A stretch of 64,000 nt of DNA. It comes from Chloroflexi bacterium TSY. GTDB lineage: Bacteria; Chloroflexota; Anaerolineae; Caldilineales; Caldilineaceae. Every line of letters begins with the position of its first letter. Positions within the stretch are counted from its first letter, which is position 1. This document shows, piece after piece, positions 63,829 through 64,000 of this stretch. A program made the translations under genes and the position numbers. The notes beneath the pieces are model-generated. The model was given only the letters and a program-made list of their open reading frames with translations. It was not told the origin of the DNA and did not search any database. The stretch spans positions 7,203 to 71,202 of the forward strand of contig JAHBNG010000074.1 of the NCBI GenBank assembly GCA_019217005.1. Direction: 5' to 3'.

Positions 63829-63902
63829 AGTTGATTGTCCGTTGTTTAGTTGGTGTTTTCGTACTATAGCCTTACAGGAAAATCCTTTCCTGTCGTTGAT
63901 GG

Positions 63903-63950
63903 CCTTTCAGCCGGTCAGCTCGTCAGCTCTCTGGCTGACCGGCTGAAAGG
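63903..63950. repeat. 16-bp-stem hairpin near the right window edge
   Basis: CCTTTCAGCCGGTCAG (63903-63918) and CTGACCGGCTGAAAGG (63935-63950) pair perfectly around a 16-base loop. Similar GGCTGAC/AGCTGA units occur at 8717-8765 and 59290-59330. It lies about 75 bp upstream of the TIM-barrel gene start. Confidence 0.8.
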
Positions 63951-64000
63951 CTGACAAGCTACTGGTTTGCGTGGAAAAACATTATCTGAACATCTATATT

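Overview
This window looks like a chromosomal segment from a bacterium of the phylum Chloroflexota (Anaerolineae/Caldilineae-like), at roughly 50% GC. The assignment is inferred from content, not from a marker-gene search. It rests on secreted proteins with Thr/Pro-rich linkers that end in a short LLPVI/FLPLI-type tail, CSLREA beta-helix, lamin-tail and gingipain-type exoproteins, a coproporphyrin-dependent heme pathway, a MoxR/DUF58/DUF4129 operon, and very many small palindromic repeats between genes.

Layout. 1-6.1 kb: the 3' part of a large lamin-tail secreted protein, a GT39-like membrane glycosyltransferase, and on the minus strand crcB (fluoride channel) with a TrmH/SpoU RNA methyltransferase. 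6.7-20.1 kb: a colinear plus-strand heme cluster, hemQ-hemH-hemA-hemC-hemD-(methyltransferase)-hemB-[IS]-hemE-hemY-hemL. It holds all nine enzymes from glutamyl-tRNA to heme b by the coproporphyrin route. An IS4-like element sits between hemB and hemE and itself carries a 155-bp MITE. 21-24 kb: a secreted M4 metallopeptidase. 24.2-24.7 kb: tRNA-Ser(GGA) and the small SRP RNA. 25.2-29.4 kb: a frameshifted polyphosphate kinase and a CPA1 Na+/H+ antiporter. 29.8-34.8 kb: MoxR ATPase, DUF58 and DUF4129 proteins and a frameshifted beta-helix protein. 34.8-39.2 kb: an FAH-family hydrolase, two tandem zinc-dependent dehydrogenases, a CxxCx3CC (YkgJ) protein and a DnaJ-domain membrane protein.

39.2-43.4 kb is a mobile-element zone: an apparently intact IS200/IS605 element (TnpA and TnpB) and a decayed IS110-family transposase. 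43.4-53.9 kb encodes exported proteins: a giant beta-helix protein whose signal peptide is cut off by a 219-bp MITE, a frameshifted gingipain-like C25 peptidase, a FecR/SH3/LysM-type protein and an SH3-domain protein. 54.1-64 kb: a metallo-beta-lactamase-fold hydrolase, a histidine kinase whose input region consists of four ClpC N-terminal repeats with its NarL-type response regulator, a phytanoyl-CoA-dioxygenase-like enzyme, a GshB-type ATP-grasp ligase, a sulfatase, an SDR dehydrogenase and a sugar-phosphate-isomerase-like TIM barrel.

The two most unusual points are the Clp_N-histidine kinase fusion (55.5-57.9 kb), which suggests a two-component system reading protein-quality signals, and at least seven families of short inverted-repeat elements. 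Several of these interrupt genes, contribute codons to genes, or recur at fixed positions relative to genes. Several exoprotein and transposase genes carry single-base frameshifts at homopolymers. These may be real decay or sequencing errors.
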